64,000 nt of DNA from Ardenticatenaceae bacterium. Lineage in GTDB: Bacteria > Chloroflexota > Anaerolineae > Promineifilales > Promineifilaceae. The stretch's first letter is position 1, and each line of letters opens with the position of its first letter. Shown piece by piece: positions 32,539 to 41,621 of this stretch. Both the position numbers and the translations under genes were made by a program. The stretch is taken from positions 1 to 64,000 of the forward strand of contig WYBM01000051.1 of assembly GCA_011525915.1 (NCBI GenBank). The letters are read 5' to 3'. Below the pieces are notes generated by a model. The model had not been told where the DNA came from and ran no database searches. It saw only the letters and a list, made by a program, of their open reading frames with translations.

Positions 32539-34812
32539 TTATGGCCCACTATATACCCTCGCTAATAATAAGCGATTGTCCAATATGTGTCCATCAGCGG
32601 CTAACACATTTTGTGGTTCTTTGGTCACAGGGTCAATCAAGGCCACGTGAATTACATAAGCCCCGTCAGGCAGATCACCAGGCAAAGGTAAGGGTACGGT
32701 ATGGGAAACAACCTGCCCTGTCCTCCAGGTAGAGGCAGGCGGATCAAGGGGGCGCACGGCCGTGACTCGCGGTGTCATCCACCGTTCACATGGCTCATCA
32801 CACACCCATACCTCCACCTCATAATCTCTATCTAATTGTGGCAGCGCTTCCCAATACAATGTTACAGCCAGCACATCACCGGGGCGAAAGGTGCGGTTAT
32901 TGTAGGCATAACCAACCAGCCGTACGTTATCATTGAAGTTCTGGCTGAGGGGGTTGGGCCACGTCCCGGTCGACGGCTCCAGGTCTAATCTCCCCAACGT
33001 CAAGCTATCCCCCAACCCGGTCCCCTCCGGAGCGGTAATGCCTAACCGGTAGGCCCCCGGCGCGTAAAGACCAATGCTCAACGTTGCCTGCCCTGGGGCA
33101 TACATCGTCTCTGGTACGTGCAGGCGCACGGTGTCTACAAAGTGGTCACCGGGCTGCCACTGGCTGCTGGGGAAATTACCCAAACCAGGGTGTGTATCTC
33201 GCTGCGCTACCATGAGGCCGTTTTCATCTATCAGGTGGGTGAAGAGTAGATAGTTGCCGGGCGGCTGGCCGGTCACTTCCCAATATAGCTTGACGATCAA
33301 TTCATCCCCAGGATGCAGCGTGTCACGGCTGAGTTCGTAGCCGCGCAGGTTTGCCAGGGCGTTAAATTGGGCGTCGGTAGGGTTGGGCACGGCCGTATTG
33401 GCGGCAAACGCAGGCGGGCGAGCGTAAGCCGGACGCAAATACCCCCACAGGGCCACGGCCGTGAGCAAAGCCAACGCCGCATTCAGGCCCCAGGCGACAA
33501 TGGAGCTTGTTTGATCTTTGTTCTCCCATCTGCAAACGCTAAATACCCCATGAATCCAGCAGCTGTAACCGTAAAACGTCAAAATGGCCAGTGCCGGCAG
33601 CGCCGGGAAGAAGAAGCGGCCCATCGCCCCCGCCGGGCTGACCAGCAAATAATTAAACACCACCGCAAAAAAGAGGGCCACGTCCAACCCCAGCAGCAGC
33701 AAGGGCATGCCTGCTGCCCTGAGTTCAGGCCATTGGCGACGTAAAAACGGGGCCACCAATCCCAACAAACCCAGCCCCACCAGCCAGCGCAGCCCGCGGT
33801 AAACGGCATCCGGCAGCGGAATCTGGCCATAGCCAAAACGGCCCCACAAGCTGGTCCACGTATAGGGCAGTTCATAAAACGCCAGCCCCCAACTGTCTGC
33901 CGGGTCACGTACACCCCATAACTCTGTCAGGCGTTCAAAGCCGGTCGGCTCACCATAAAGCATCTGGTTGCGCCCAAACCACCAGCCGGCAAGCACGGCC
34001 GTCACCAGCCCGGCAATAAGCGCCACGGCCAACCATAAACGCCACTGCCCCTTGCGCCAGGCCACGTAAGTCACGGCCACGGCCAGCAGCAACCCTACCG
34101 CCGCCAGGTTAAATTTGCTCATCAGCGCCAGGGCATAAAGACCACCTAACACCACCCCCCAGGCATGGCTGAGGCCATTGGCAGATTTGACCAATACGAC
34201 ACAGGCCAACAGCACGGCCGTGCCGCTGAAGGCGGCTATCACATCATTGTTAATAGCCCCGGCCATGAAAACAAACATGGGGTTAAAGGCCACAAACGCA
34301 GCTGAACCGAGGGCCAGGTACGGCCGTGACCGCCAGATCACACGCGCCAGCACCCATGTCAGCCACACTGTGCCCGCACCAAAGAGAATGTTCAGCAGGC
34401 GAACCAGGTGCGCCGCCAGCGCCGCGCCGCTCCAGGGAAAGGCTTCGTCAGCACCATGCAGGTAGAGGTTTTTATTGTCACGCCCCACTTCCCAATAACG
34501 ATACTGCCAAAAAGGGTTGGTAGACGGTTCGTAACAGACGTCACGGCCGGTATCAACCCAGAAAGTGGCCAGGGCACCCAGAGCGTAAAAGAGTGGGGGA
34601 TGGTGACCCTGCGCCTGGCAGGGCAGTTCCCCTTGTATGGGCAGGCGATGCAGCTGCACAATGTGCTGCACAAACCGGTAATGGCGCAGTTCATCCGTGG
34701 CCTCATGCAGAGGGTTGATGACGCTGCCGGCCAGCGCCAACAACCCAAAAAGCGCCAGAACGACGGCTATTTGTTGGCGGCCGTGCCGGGTGGCTTCTTG
34801 TATGACTTCCAT
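32539..34812 (-). CDS. GT-C membrane glycosyltransferase with C-terminal beta domains (1)
   Basis: A 757-residue polytopic protein of the PMT/ArnT-like GT-C superfamily, which moves a sugar from a polyprenyl-phosphate donor to an outside acceptor. The first outer loop carries the acidic motif EATDELRHYRF expected at the active site. About 11 membrane helices fill the first ~450 residues. The C-terminal ~300 residues are two beta-sandwich-like repeats (LHPGDELIVKLYWEV and FRPGDVLAVTLYWEA). It is the last of three tandem paralogues and starts 3 bases after the previous gene stops. Acceptor and sugar are unknown; surface polysaccharide or protein glycosylation fits the context. Confidence 0.85.
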   Translation of the reverse strand: MEVIQEATRHGRQQIAVVLALFGLLALAGSVINPLHEATDELRHYRFVQHIVQLHRLPIQGELPCQAQGHHPPLFYALGALATFWVDTGRDVCYEPSTNPFWQYRYWEVGRDNKNLYLHGADEAFPWSGAALAAHLVRLLNILFGAGTVWLTWVLARVIWRSRPYLALGSAAFVAFNPMFVFMAGAINNDVIAAFSGTAVLLACVVLVKSANGLSHAWGVVLGGLYALALMSKFNLAAVGLLLAVAVTYVAWRKGQWRLWLAVALIAGLVTAVLAGWWFGRNQMLYGEPTGFERLTELWGVRDPADSWGLAFYELPYTWTSLWGRFGYGQIPLPDAVYRGLRWLVGLGLLGLVAPFLRRQWPELRAAGMPLLLLGLDVALFFAVVFNYLLVSPAGAMGRFFFPALPALAILTFYGYSCWIHGVFSVCRWENKDQTSSIVAWGLNAALALLTAVALWGYLRPAYARPPAFAANTAVPNPTDAQFNALANLRGYELSRDTLHPGDELIVKLYWEVTGQPPGNYLLFTHLIDENGLMVAQRDTHPGLGNFPSSQWQPGDHFVDTVRLHVPETMYAPGQATLSIGLYAPGAYRLGITAPEGTGLGDSLTLGRLDLEPSTGTWPNPLSQNFNDNVRLVGYAYNNRTFRPGDVLAVTLYWEALPQLDRDYEVEVWVCDEPCERWMTPRVTAVRPLDPPASTWRTGQVVSHTVPLPLPGDLPDGAYVIHVALIDPVTKEPQNVLAADGHILDNRLLLARVYSGP

Positions 34813-34815
34813 ACC

Positions 34816-36846
34816 CTACTTCTCAATCTCCAGCGTCATATGGTCACGGCCGTCATCTGTTAAAATGCGCTCCCCAGTCAGCGGGTCATACAAACCAAAA
34901 ACGGCCACGGCCGGCTGGCTGCCTGACGGTGCCTGTAAATGGTGCTGCTGCCGGAAAATGTCGCCTGTCTGCAACGTATAAGGGTCTACCCAAAAGCCAT
35001 CTTCCCCGGCAATAAAGTAGCCTTCAGCATCCAGCAGCTGCCCAAAAGCCAGCAGCCGCGGCCCAGCATACACCCCTGGCGGCGGTGGGTTGCTGATGAG
35101 TTGGAAGGGGGGCAGCGTTAGCGGCCGGGCCACCTGCCAGCTCAGCTCTGCTGTGCCTGTAGCTGCATCATACGTGGCCGCTGCCAGGCACAGGCCATTT
35201 TGAAAGCAGGTGCTATGGGTAAAGTCCACGGCCGTGTCCACCCGGGCCAGCGTATAGTGCCCCACCGCTGCCTGACCCGCTACCGGTACAAAAAGCGCCT
35301 CGTACACAAAGGGCACGTCTGGTACGCCGGTAAAACTCAAAGACGGCTTCACAAAGACGGCCCGTTCCGGGTGATACCAGCGGGGGAAGACGGCCGTGTT
35401 CCGCCGCAGATCGTTTTGCAGTGCCAGCCTGTCCCACGGCCCGGCCAGCAAACTGGGCACGGCAAAATCGGTCATCGCAGGCTGTTCATTCAGGTAAGCG
35501 GCCAGTTCATGCAAATCTGCCCGGTACAAAAAGCGTACCATGCTCTGCTGCGGCCACACCGTAAAATAGTCATGCCCGTCACGGGCGGCCATGGACACCA
35601 GGAGTATGCCGCTTAAAAGCCAGGGGGTTAGCGTTTGGAACTGGGTGAATGTAGCCTGGCTCCTCCCCTTTAATCTCCACCCGCTAAGCTCTAATCGCCA
35701 TATTGGCAGGGCCATCAGCATAAACGTCACCGGCTGCGCCAGAATAGCATGCCCCAGGCTGGCTGGCGGCACACTGATGAACCCGGGAGAAATACCCGCC
35801 AGCCACCAGATGAGCAGGAAGGCGCAGGAAAAGGCATGATCATCAGTATGCGGTGCGTGGTGTGTGGTCTGCTGATGGCCCAGGCGTCTGTTGAGCTTTA
35901 GGACGATGGGTTTAAGTGTGTAATACAGGGCAATGGCTACCCCTGCCCAGAAGAAAAGCGCGCCCAAGGGACCAAAAACAGCACGATGGGGAATATTGTA
36001 AAGCCATTCACCGTCGCCATTGGCATGGAACATGCTCAGGGTGACAACCACATGGTGTTGCAGCGGCCCAAAATTGCCCTGGCGCGCCTCTACCAGCGGC
36101 ACGGCCAGCTCGCTTACCCGCGCCTCGGACGCCGGCTGGCGGCTGAGGGTGATAAACAATGGTGCGGCCAGCAGCGCCGCCAGCACAAACATGAGCAAGA
36201 TGCCGCGCCACTGCTGTGTGAGCCACGGCCGTGTTACCAGCACCTTGTAGCCGCAAAATGCCAACAAAATCATAGGCACCCCTCGCGACGCAAAGTAGAG
36301 GTAAAACCCAATGCCCATCCAGGCGCCAGCCAGGGCGTAGGTGGTCATCCGTGGTCGGCCGCTGGCCCACGCCCGCCAGAAAAAATAAAACGCCAGCAGC
36401 AGTACCACTGGCATCGAGACGTGACGCAAGCCAATACGCGCATACATCAGCCCCCAGAAGCTGCACGCCAGCGCTGCCGCCGCCAGCAGCCCCACCGGAG
36501 TGCCAAACAGCTTGCGGCCCAGGAGCCAGGTCAGGGGAATGGCCAGCGTGCCCAGGAAAACAGAAAGCAGCCTGATGCCCACGCTGTTAGGGCCAAAAAC
36601 AGCTAACATCACGGCATTCAGGGCATGATACAAAGCCTCGTGGCCGGAAGCATCAGCATAATAAAGCTGCCAGTCACCATCCAACACCTTTTGTGAGATG
36701 ACCAGCGAGTTGATCAGCTCATCATCGCGCCAGCCGGGCGGCGTGTCACTTAACTGCCAGATGCGCAGGGCAAAGGCCAGGAAAGTGATGGCAATGATAA
36801 GCAGTTTGCCAGTTTGTGGCTGACGAAGGACAGCGGGTAGATTCAT
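34816..36846 (-). CDS. GT-C membrane glycosyltransferase (2)
   Basis: A 676-residue polytopic transferase of the PMT_2-like kind. The first outer loop has the acidic pair in WRDDELINSLVISQ and the next helix region follows the family (ALYHALNAVMLAVFG). About ten to eleven membrane helices are followed by a soluble tail with a beta domain (about 500-676). Its start overlaps the stop of the upstream paralogue by 4 bases (ATGA), showing translational coupling. It has only family-level similarity to its neighbours, so the three are probably not redundant. Confidence 0.85.
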   Translation of the reverse strand: MNLPAVLRQPQTGKLLIIAITFLAFALRIWQLSDTPPGWRDDELINSLVISQKVLDGDWQLYYADASGHEALYHALNAVMLAVFGPNSVGIRLLSVFLGTLAIPLTWLLGRKLFGTPVGLLAAAALACSFWGLMYARIGLRHVSMPVVLLLAFYFFWRAWASGRPRMTTYALAGAWMGIGFYLYFASRGVPMILLAFCGYKVLVTRPWLTQQWRGILLMFVLAALLAAPLFITLSRQPASEARVSELAVPLVEARQGNFGPLQHHVVVTLSMFHANGDGEWLYNIPHRAVFGPLGALFFWAGVAIALYYTLKPIVLKLNRRLGHQQTTHHAPHTDDHAFSCAFLLIWWLAGISPGFISVPPASLGHAILAQPVTFMLMALPIWRLELSGWRLKGRSQATFTQFQTLTPWLLSGILLVSMAARDGHDYFTVWPQQSMVRFLYRADLHELAAYLNEQPAMTDFAVPSLLAGPWDRLALQNDLRRNTAVFPRWYHPERAVFVKPSLSFTGVPDVPFVYEALFVPVAGQAAVGHYTLARVDTAVDFTHSTCFQNGLCLAAATYDAATGTAELSWQVARPLTLPPFQLISNPPPPGVYAGPRLLAFGQLLDAEGYFIAGEDGFWVDPYTLQTGDIFRQQHHLQAPSGSQPAVAVFGLYDPLTGERILTDDGRDHMTLEIEK

Positions 36847-38897
36847 TGACTTATACTCAGGTCTTGTAAATAAAGATGGTCACCGGCCGGGATGCCGTCT
36901 ATAAAAACGGGAAGGCGTTGTGTTTGCTCACAGCTGGCATCCAGGCAGGTATACAGGCCAATGGTCAGCGGGTAGCGGCCGGGCGCACTGGCTGCCGGTA
37001 ATGAGAGTTCATGCAGCTGCAGTAAAATGTCCCCGGCCACCCATGCGTCCCCCGGTGCAGATAACCCATCAGCCTGGGCTACAAGGGCACCGTCTGGCGC
37101 AGAAACGTGCGTGAACAGGCGAAGGCCGGCTGCCGGCTGCTGCAAGCGCCAAAGGGTGACAACCGGCACCTGCCCGCCAGCAACTACGGCCGTAGCCGGC
37201 AGATCATACCCCAACAGTTGGGCCACTTGGCCAAACCGGGCATCTGCCACACTGGTAAAATCAGGGTGATACTCTGCCAACCAATCAGCGGCATTTACCC
37301 GGTAAACAGTTAACGGGCGGTCCAGGTCGGTAGGCGGCTGCGGAATGGTGGCCGGCCGCCCGGCCGTGGCCAGATAGCCCGCCAATGCCTCTGGCAGCGC
37401 CGCAAAACCAGACAAAATGATGACAGCCTCTGGGGTATGGGGAATGAGCAGGCTGGCCCGGCCATCAAACCAACGCGGCGTCACCGCTTCGTTGGTCAGC
37501 GTCATGGCGGCCACTGCCGGTGTGTGGTACTGCTCCGGCGTAATGGTTGACACGGCCACATCATGCATGTCTGACACATTCAGGTAGCGCATGACGGCCG
37601 TCATGGCTGCTTCATACTGCACCCGTACTGCCGGGGCGCTGGCCCAGATCAAAAAATAGTCACGGCTGGTGAAAACGGCCGTACCGGCAAACAGCATCAC
37701 CACGGCCAACTGCCCCCATCGTGACGCTTCCAACCGGTAACCTGCCATCGACCATTTGCCGATCTGCCGAATGGCCAGGGCCGGAAACAGGTACAACACG
37801 GGCTGCATGCCCATCGCCTGGGTCGTGCTGAGATGTGGCCCCGTTACCAATACGGGCGCGATGCCTATCAACAGCCAGCCAATGGCCAAAAAGCTGGCTG
37901 CCCCACACCATTGGGCCCCCGGCTGCCGCCCAAACGACCGTACGGCCCACCAACCCGCCAGCACCAACCCGCCGCCAAACAGTACCGCCATCACCGGCCC
38001 CAGCAGAGGCCGTCCAGGAAGGTTGTAGCGCCAGAAGTCATCACCGCGGAAAGCAATGATGCCCAGGCCGGCCGTCACGTTTTGCCAGAGGGGATGCAGG
38101 TCGCCGCCGGCCGCGGCCGTGAGCGGGCCGCTCAGTTCCCGAAGACGAATTTCGGCCATAGGGTTGGCTTGTAAATACAAAAACAGTGGCCCCCCCAGCA
38201 GGCCAGCAACCATCAGCATAAACAGCACCCTGGGCCAGGCCCGCTGGAACAAGGCGCGCTGCCCTACCCTCACATACCCCAGCACCAGCGGAAAAAGCAG
38301 CCACAAGGCGCGGGCCGGGATATAGGTGTAAAAGGTTAGCCCAAAAAAAACACCTGCCAGCAAAAAGCAGATAACTGACGATTGAAGCTGGTTATGGTTC
38401 TCATCTTTACGTTCTACCTTCTTTAATCCCTCCCAGAAAAAGTAAAGCGCCAGCACAAACAGCGCCGGCAAGGTAATAGAACGCAGCGCCTGACGGGCAG
38501 CCATCAGCGGCCAGAAGCCCACTGCCAGGCCGGCCGCGGTAAGTACGGCCGTTTGCCAGTCAAACGCACGGCGCACCCAGGCGGCCATACCGGCGATCAT
38601 GATCAGGCCAAAGGCCACGGCCGTCAGTCGGGACGCCAGAGAAGTGGGGCCAATGCCGGCCATCATCGCGGCGGTGGCATAATCGTACAATGGCTCACGG
38701 CCGTGGCCGATGGTGAAATAAACGGCACGTGTGCCGGCCAGAATAGAGATGGCGGTGATGCCATGATCGGCCTCATCGTGTGTCAGACCAGGGGGAATGC
38801 GTGTGAGAGCCACCAGGCGCAAGGCCACGGCCGTCAGACATATGACCAGCATGCCTGCCAGAAAGAGGCGTTTTTGTTGTCCCTGTTTTTCCCACAT
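36843..38897 (-). CDS. GT-C membrane glycosyltransferase (3)
   Basis: A polytopic GT-C transferase of about 684 residues, first gene of the three-gene glycosyltransferase unit. The signature of the first outer loop is PPGLTHDEADHGITA, nearly the same as PPGLTHDEANHGREA of the paralogue at 41622-43607, so these two are close relatives. The start at 38897 (MWEKQGQ) is supported by GAGGAAG five bases upstream; a longer reading to 38951 is less likely. The C-terminal ~170 residues are a soluble beta domain (VVAGGQVPVVTLWRL). The ribosomal operon infC-rpmI-rplT lies immediately upstream. Confidence 0.86.
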   Translation of the reverse strand: MWEKQGQQKRLFLAGMLVICLTAVALRLVALTRIPPGLTHDEADHGITAISILAGTRAVYFTIGHGREPLYDYATAAMMAGIGPTSLASRLTAVAFGLIMIAGMAAWVRRAFDWQTAVLTAAGLAVGFWPLMAARQALRSITLPALFVLALYFFWEGLKKVERKDENHNQLQSSVICFLLAGVFFGLTFYTYIPARALWLLFPLVLGYVRVGQRALFQRAWPRVLFMLMVAGLLGGPLFLYLQANPMAEIRLRELSGPLTAAAGGDLHPLWQNVTAGLGIIAFRGDDFWRYNLPGRPLLGPVMAVLFGGGLVLAGWWAVRSFGRQPGAQWCGAASFLAIGWLLIGIAPVLVTGPHLSTTQAMGMQPVLYLFPALAIRQIGKWSMAGYRLEASRWGQLAVVMLFAGTAVFTSRDYFLIWASAPAVRVQYEAAMTAVMRYLNVSDMHDVAVSTITPEQYHTPAVAAMTLTNEAVTPRWFDGRASLLIPHTPEAVIILSGFAALPEALAGYLATAGRPATIPQPPTDLDRPLTVYRVNAADWLAEYHPDFTSVADARFGQVAQLLGYDLPATAVVAGGQVPVVTLWRLQQPAAGLRLFTHVSAPDGALVAQADGLSAPGDAWVAGDILLQLHELSLPAASAPGRYPLTIGLYTCLDASCEQTQRLPVFIDGIPAGDHLYLQDLSISQ

Positions 38898-38964
38898 ATC
38901 GCTTCCTCGGTAGAACCAGCGAATCATACGCAAACGGCCGCCAGGCGACAACTACGATTGACAG

Positions 38965-39010
38965 CCGTTCCATGAACGACCGTTCCATGAACGACCGTTC
39001 TGTGGAACGG
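38965..39010. repeat. Two 15-bp tandem units plus a related hairpin
   Basis: CCGTTCCATGAACGA is repeated exactly at 38965-38979 and 38980-38994. The next bases, CCGTTCTGTGGAACGG (38995-39010), share the start and form a perfect 6-bp hairpin. It lies between the rplT terminator and the first glycosyltransferase start, so it may act in the leader of that operon. Confidence 0.8.
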
Positions 39011-39028
39011 CCATGCGCCCTATACAAG

Positions 39029-39061
39029 CAAAAACGCCACCCCTGTTACCAGGGATGGCGC
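39029..39061 (-). terminator. Rho-independent terminator of infC-rpmI-rplT
   Basis: On the minus strand a stem of GCCATCCCTG and CAGGGGTGGC (one G-T pair, 4-base loop) is followed by five T. It lies 27 bases after the rplT stop. Confidence 0.9.
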
Positions 39062-39087
39062 TTATTGTGGCTGAGGGTGAACGAAAA

Positions 39088-39444
39088 CTAAGCCGCCAGC
39101 GCTTCTTTAGCTTTACCAACGACGGCCGTAAAGGCCTGCTCATCGGTCACGGCCAGGTGCGCCAGCGCTTTACGGTCTAACTGGATGTTTGCCAGTTTCA
39201 ACCCATGCATAAAACGGCTGTAGCTCAGGCCCTGGACACGTGCAGCCGCATTAATACGCGCAATCCACAGCCGCCGAAAATCGCGGCGACGGTTCCGGCG
39301 GTCCCGGTACGCATACCAATACGACTTCATCATGGCCTCATTGGCGCGGCGGAACAACTTGCTCCGCGTGCCCCACTGGCCTTTGGTCATGTGTAAAATT
39401 TTCTTATGACGACGTTGGGTTGTAAACCCACCTTTAACTCTCAT
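39088..39444 (-). CDS. rplT: 50S ribosomal protein L20
   Basis: Ribosomal protein L20, 118 residues, needed early in 50S assembly. The basic N-terminal helix ([20 protein letters not shown]) and the conserved [19 protein letters not shown] are unmistakable. It is the last gene of infC-rpmI-rplT, the normal order. In some bacteria L20 represses its own operon by binding the leader. Its terminator is at 39029-39061. Confidence 0.98.
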   Translation of the reverse strand: MRVKGGFTTQRRHKKILHMTKGQWGTRSKLFRRANEAMMKSYWYAYRDRRNRRRDFRRLWIARINAAARVQGLSYSRFMHGLKLANIQLDRKALAHLAVTDEQAFTAVVGKAKEALAA

Positions 39445-39525
39445 GCTTCTTTACCTCGCATTTGTGTGGCGCTGGCGCTCAAGCCCGCAGAACCGAGGCC
39501 AGGCAGCGATAAAACACCCAATAAA

Positions 39526-39777
39526 TTAACCGGCCGGCGGATTGGCTTTGTACTTCTTTAAGTATGGCGCCAGGCGCTTGATGCGTTTGCGCTCACCGGC
39601 GCTCTCTACCACCAGCATTTTGTCAAACAAACGCTTGACGCGTTTGGACTTGCGCCGGCGCAGATGGCTCTTGCCACCTTTGGTGCGCATAATAAGACCA
39701 CTGCTCGTCATGCGGAAACGCTTGGCGGCCGCCTTGTATGTCTTGAGCTTATACTTCTTTACCTTTTTTTTAGCCAT
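39526..39777 (-). CDS. rpmI: 50S ribosomal protein L35
   Basis: Ribosomal protein L35, 83 residues from the ATG at 39777 (MAKKKVKKYKLKTYKAA). The core is typical (AKRFRMTSSGLIMRTKGGKS, then HLRRRKSKRVKRL). It is somewhat longer than the usual ~65 residues, mainly at the C-terminus (IKRLAPYLKKYKANPPAG). GAGGG lies about 8 bases before the start. A longer upstream reading to 39822 is not family-like. Confidence 0.96.
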   Translation of the reverse strand: MAKKKVKKYKLKTYKAAAKRFRMTSSGLIMRTKGGKSHLRRRKSKRVKRLFDKMLVVESAGERKRIKRLAPYLKKYKANPPAG

Positions 39778-39853
39778 TTTATTTACCCTCATGAAAAAGC
39801 CCCCAGAGGGGCCGGAATACACAATTTGAATGTTATGTAATCTGGTTTGCCTG

Positions 39854-40405
39854 TCAGATACCTACCGGAGTCATCAGCAGCGTCATTGACCATCCTTCCA
39901 GTTTGGGTTCCTGCTCAACCGTAGCAATTTCGCTCAACTCTCCGGCAATTTCTTCCAAAGTTTGTTGTCCCATCTCTGGGTGTGTGATCTCACGCCCTTT
40001 GAACCGAACCTGGAACTTAACCTTTTTACCCTCACCTAGCCACTGTTTGGCCTTACGGACATGGACATCCTTGTGAAAACCAGACGTGCGTGGTGTAAGG
40101 CGAATCGTTTTTATCTCAATTTGCTTTTGGTGCTTACGTGCTTCACGTTCCCGTTTGGTTTTCTCATAAGAAAACTTGCCGTAGTCCATGATACGACAAA
40201 CAGGGGGTTCAGCATTGGGCGCTACCTCCACAAGATCAAGCTCGGCTTCTTCAGCCAACTGCCTGGCTTTAGCAATAGACACAACCCCATGGTTTTCATT
40301 GTTGTGGTCAATTAGCCGGACTTCACGGACACGAATGGCCCTGTTGATCCGGTAATTAGGGCTGGCTGACGCTCTAGGTGCTGTTTTACTTCGTCGCTTC
40401 CGAAT
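39854..40405 (-). CDS. infC: Translation initiation factor IF-3 with an ATT start
   Basis: IF-3, 183 residues, which keeps subunits apart and checks the start codon. The N-terminal domain reads NYRINRAIRVREVRLID and the C-terminal domain has IRLTPRTSGFHKDVHVRKA. The first in-frame ATG (40282) would delete the N-terminal domain. Upstream in the same frame there is a stop, then GGAG, 8 bases, then ATT CGG AAG CGA. The ATT at 40405 is therefore the real start, matching the rare AUU start of infC known in other bacteria, where IF-3 limits its own translation. Confidence 0.95.
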   Translation of the reverse strand: MRKRRSKTAPRASASPNYRINRAIRVREVRLIDHNNENHGVVSIAKARQLAEEAELDLVEVAPNAEPPVCRIMDYGKFSYEKTKREREARKHQKQIEIKTIRLTPRTSGFHKDVHVRKAKQWLGEGKKVKFQVRFKGREITHPEMGQQTLEEIAGELSEIATVEQEPKLEGWSMTLLMTPVGI

Positions 40406-40461
40406 ATCTTATTCTCCGTTTTTAATCAATCTTATTTGCTTTACAACAATAAACAAATAGC

Positions 40462-40478
40462 CCGGTCTTTTAGACCGG
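40462..40478 (-). promoter_or_regulatory. Hairpin in the infC leader, possible attenuator
   Basis: A perfect 7-bp stem (CCGGTCT and AGACCGG, 3-base loop) about 57 bases upstream of the ATT start. On the minus strand it is followed by a moderately T-rich stretch. infC operons in several phyla carry leader attenuators or L20-binding structures, so regulation is plausible. It could also end the sortase transcript, whose stop is at 40563. Confidence 0.5.
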
Positions 40479-40562
40479 AGCCACCCTGAAATAATAGCAC
40501 AGGGCAGTACCCGCGTCAAACTTTCCAGGAACATAAAAAACCGGCATTTTGTGGTGTATATT

Positions 40563-41540
40563 TCAGGAATCAGTGACAAGATCAGCAAAAACGACAATAC
40601 GATGTGTGTTGATGCGGTAGGGGAAGCAGGAAACGAGTGTCGCGCTGGCATGGTCAGTGGTTTTCATCACCTCGACCGCTGTTGGCTCAACAACATCAAT
40701 TTTAGTCACAACGTAGGTGTAGGTGCGTTGGTTGGTCTGCACGATGATTTCATCGCCGGGGCTTAGCTGGTCTAAATCACGGAAAATGGCGCCGTACACA
40801 TCATTGTGCGCCGCCAGCACCATGTTCCCTACCTGGCCCGGCTGGGCAGAACCAATATGATGGGCCACCCCACGTTTGAGCTGTTCCCAATCATAGGCGC
40901 CCTCAACCACCGCATTGTTCACCCCAATCGCCGGAATTTGAATGACCCGTGCCTGTTCGGGGCCGGGCGTGGGAATAGGTGGTGGCTGGTAGGCTTGCAG
41001 GGCGGGCAGCAGATGAGCCGGTATATCACCTGACTCTACCGGTTCCGGGGATCTTCCTTCGATGTAACGATGCCCGGTGGGCAGCACCACCAGGTTTATG
41101 ACCGGTGTTGGCGAAGGGGTAGGCAAAGCCAGGCCGGCCACTTCTGCTTGCTGTATCTGGCTTAATTCCTGGTTAAGTTCATGCTGAGTAGCCCATAGAT
41201 TAAAGAAGATGGTGACCAGGCCAACCACGGCCGTAACCTCAACCAGCAGCAGCAGCCCGTTAGCCACCCGCCGCAGCCAGCTTGTGCCTGGTTTCGCCGG
41301 GGCAGCGGCTGTACCCACGATGGTCCCGTCGCCCACGCGGGCAGGAGAGATAGGCCTATAAGGGGCGACGGCCGTGCTCTGCTGATCCGGCGCAGGCAAG
41401 CCCGGCACCTCTACGACCCGGCCAATTTCCTGCAGCCGCTGCCAACGCTGGCGGCGCGCCACCCGCTTTTTGCGGTACAGCAGTTGTTCCAATTCCTGGA
41501 TAGACAGCTCATCCACCGATGGTTTGCCATTTTGGGCCAT
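40563..41540 (-). CDS. Sortase (class D/E-like transpeptidase)
   Basis: A 325-residue membrane-anchored sortase. A long Arg-rich, Pro-rich cytoplasmic N-terminus (about 1-100) precedes one membrane helix (LLLLVEVTAVVGLVTIFF) and a linker. The sortase barrel holds the catalytic His (MVLAAHNDVYG), Cys (ATLVSCFPY) and Arg (INTHRIVVF). It would link proteins with a C-terminal sorting signal to the surface or to each other; no LPXTG-type substrate is evident in this window. It lies between a GT-C gene and infC on the same strand. Confidence 0.92.
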   Translation of the reverse strand: MAQNGKPSVDELSIQELEQLLYRKKRVARRQRWQRLQEIGRVVEVPGLPAPDQQSTAVAPYRPISPARVGDGTIVGTAAAPAKPGTSWLRRVANGLLLLVEVTAVVGLVTIFFNLWATQHELNQELSQIQQAEVAGLALPTPSPTPVINLVVLPTGHRYIEGRSPEPVESGDIPAHLLPALQAYQPPPIPTPGPEQARVIQIPAIGVNNAVVEGAYDWEQLKRGVAHHIGSAQPGQVGNMVLAAHNDVYGAIFRDLDQLSPGDEIIVQTNQRTYTYVVTKIDVVEPTAVEVMKTTDHASATLVSCFPYRINTHRIVVFADLVTDS

Positions 41541-41621
41541 GCCCTAATGATAATTCACATTACATAACATGCAAATAGGTTTTTCATAAAACACCAACCA
41601 AAGCCCCATTCTCTGCACTTT

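Noticed and set aside
39854..40282. infC starting at the first ATG (142 codons)
   Set aside because: This would delete the IF-3 N-terminal domain, which is plainly encoded upstream in the same frame down to an ATT start with a ribosome site.
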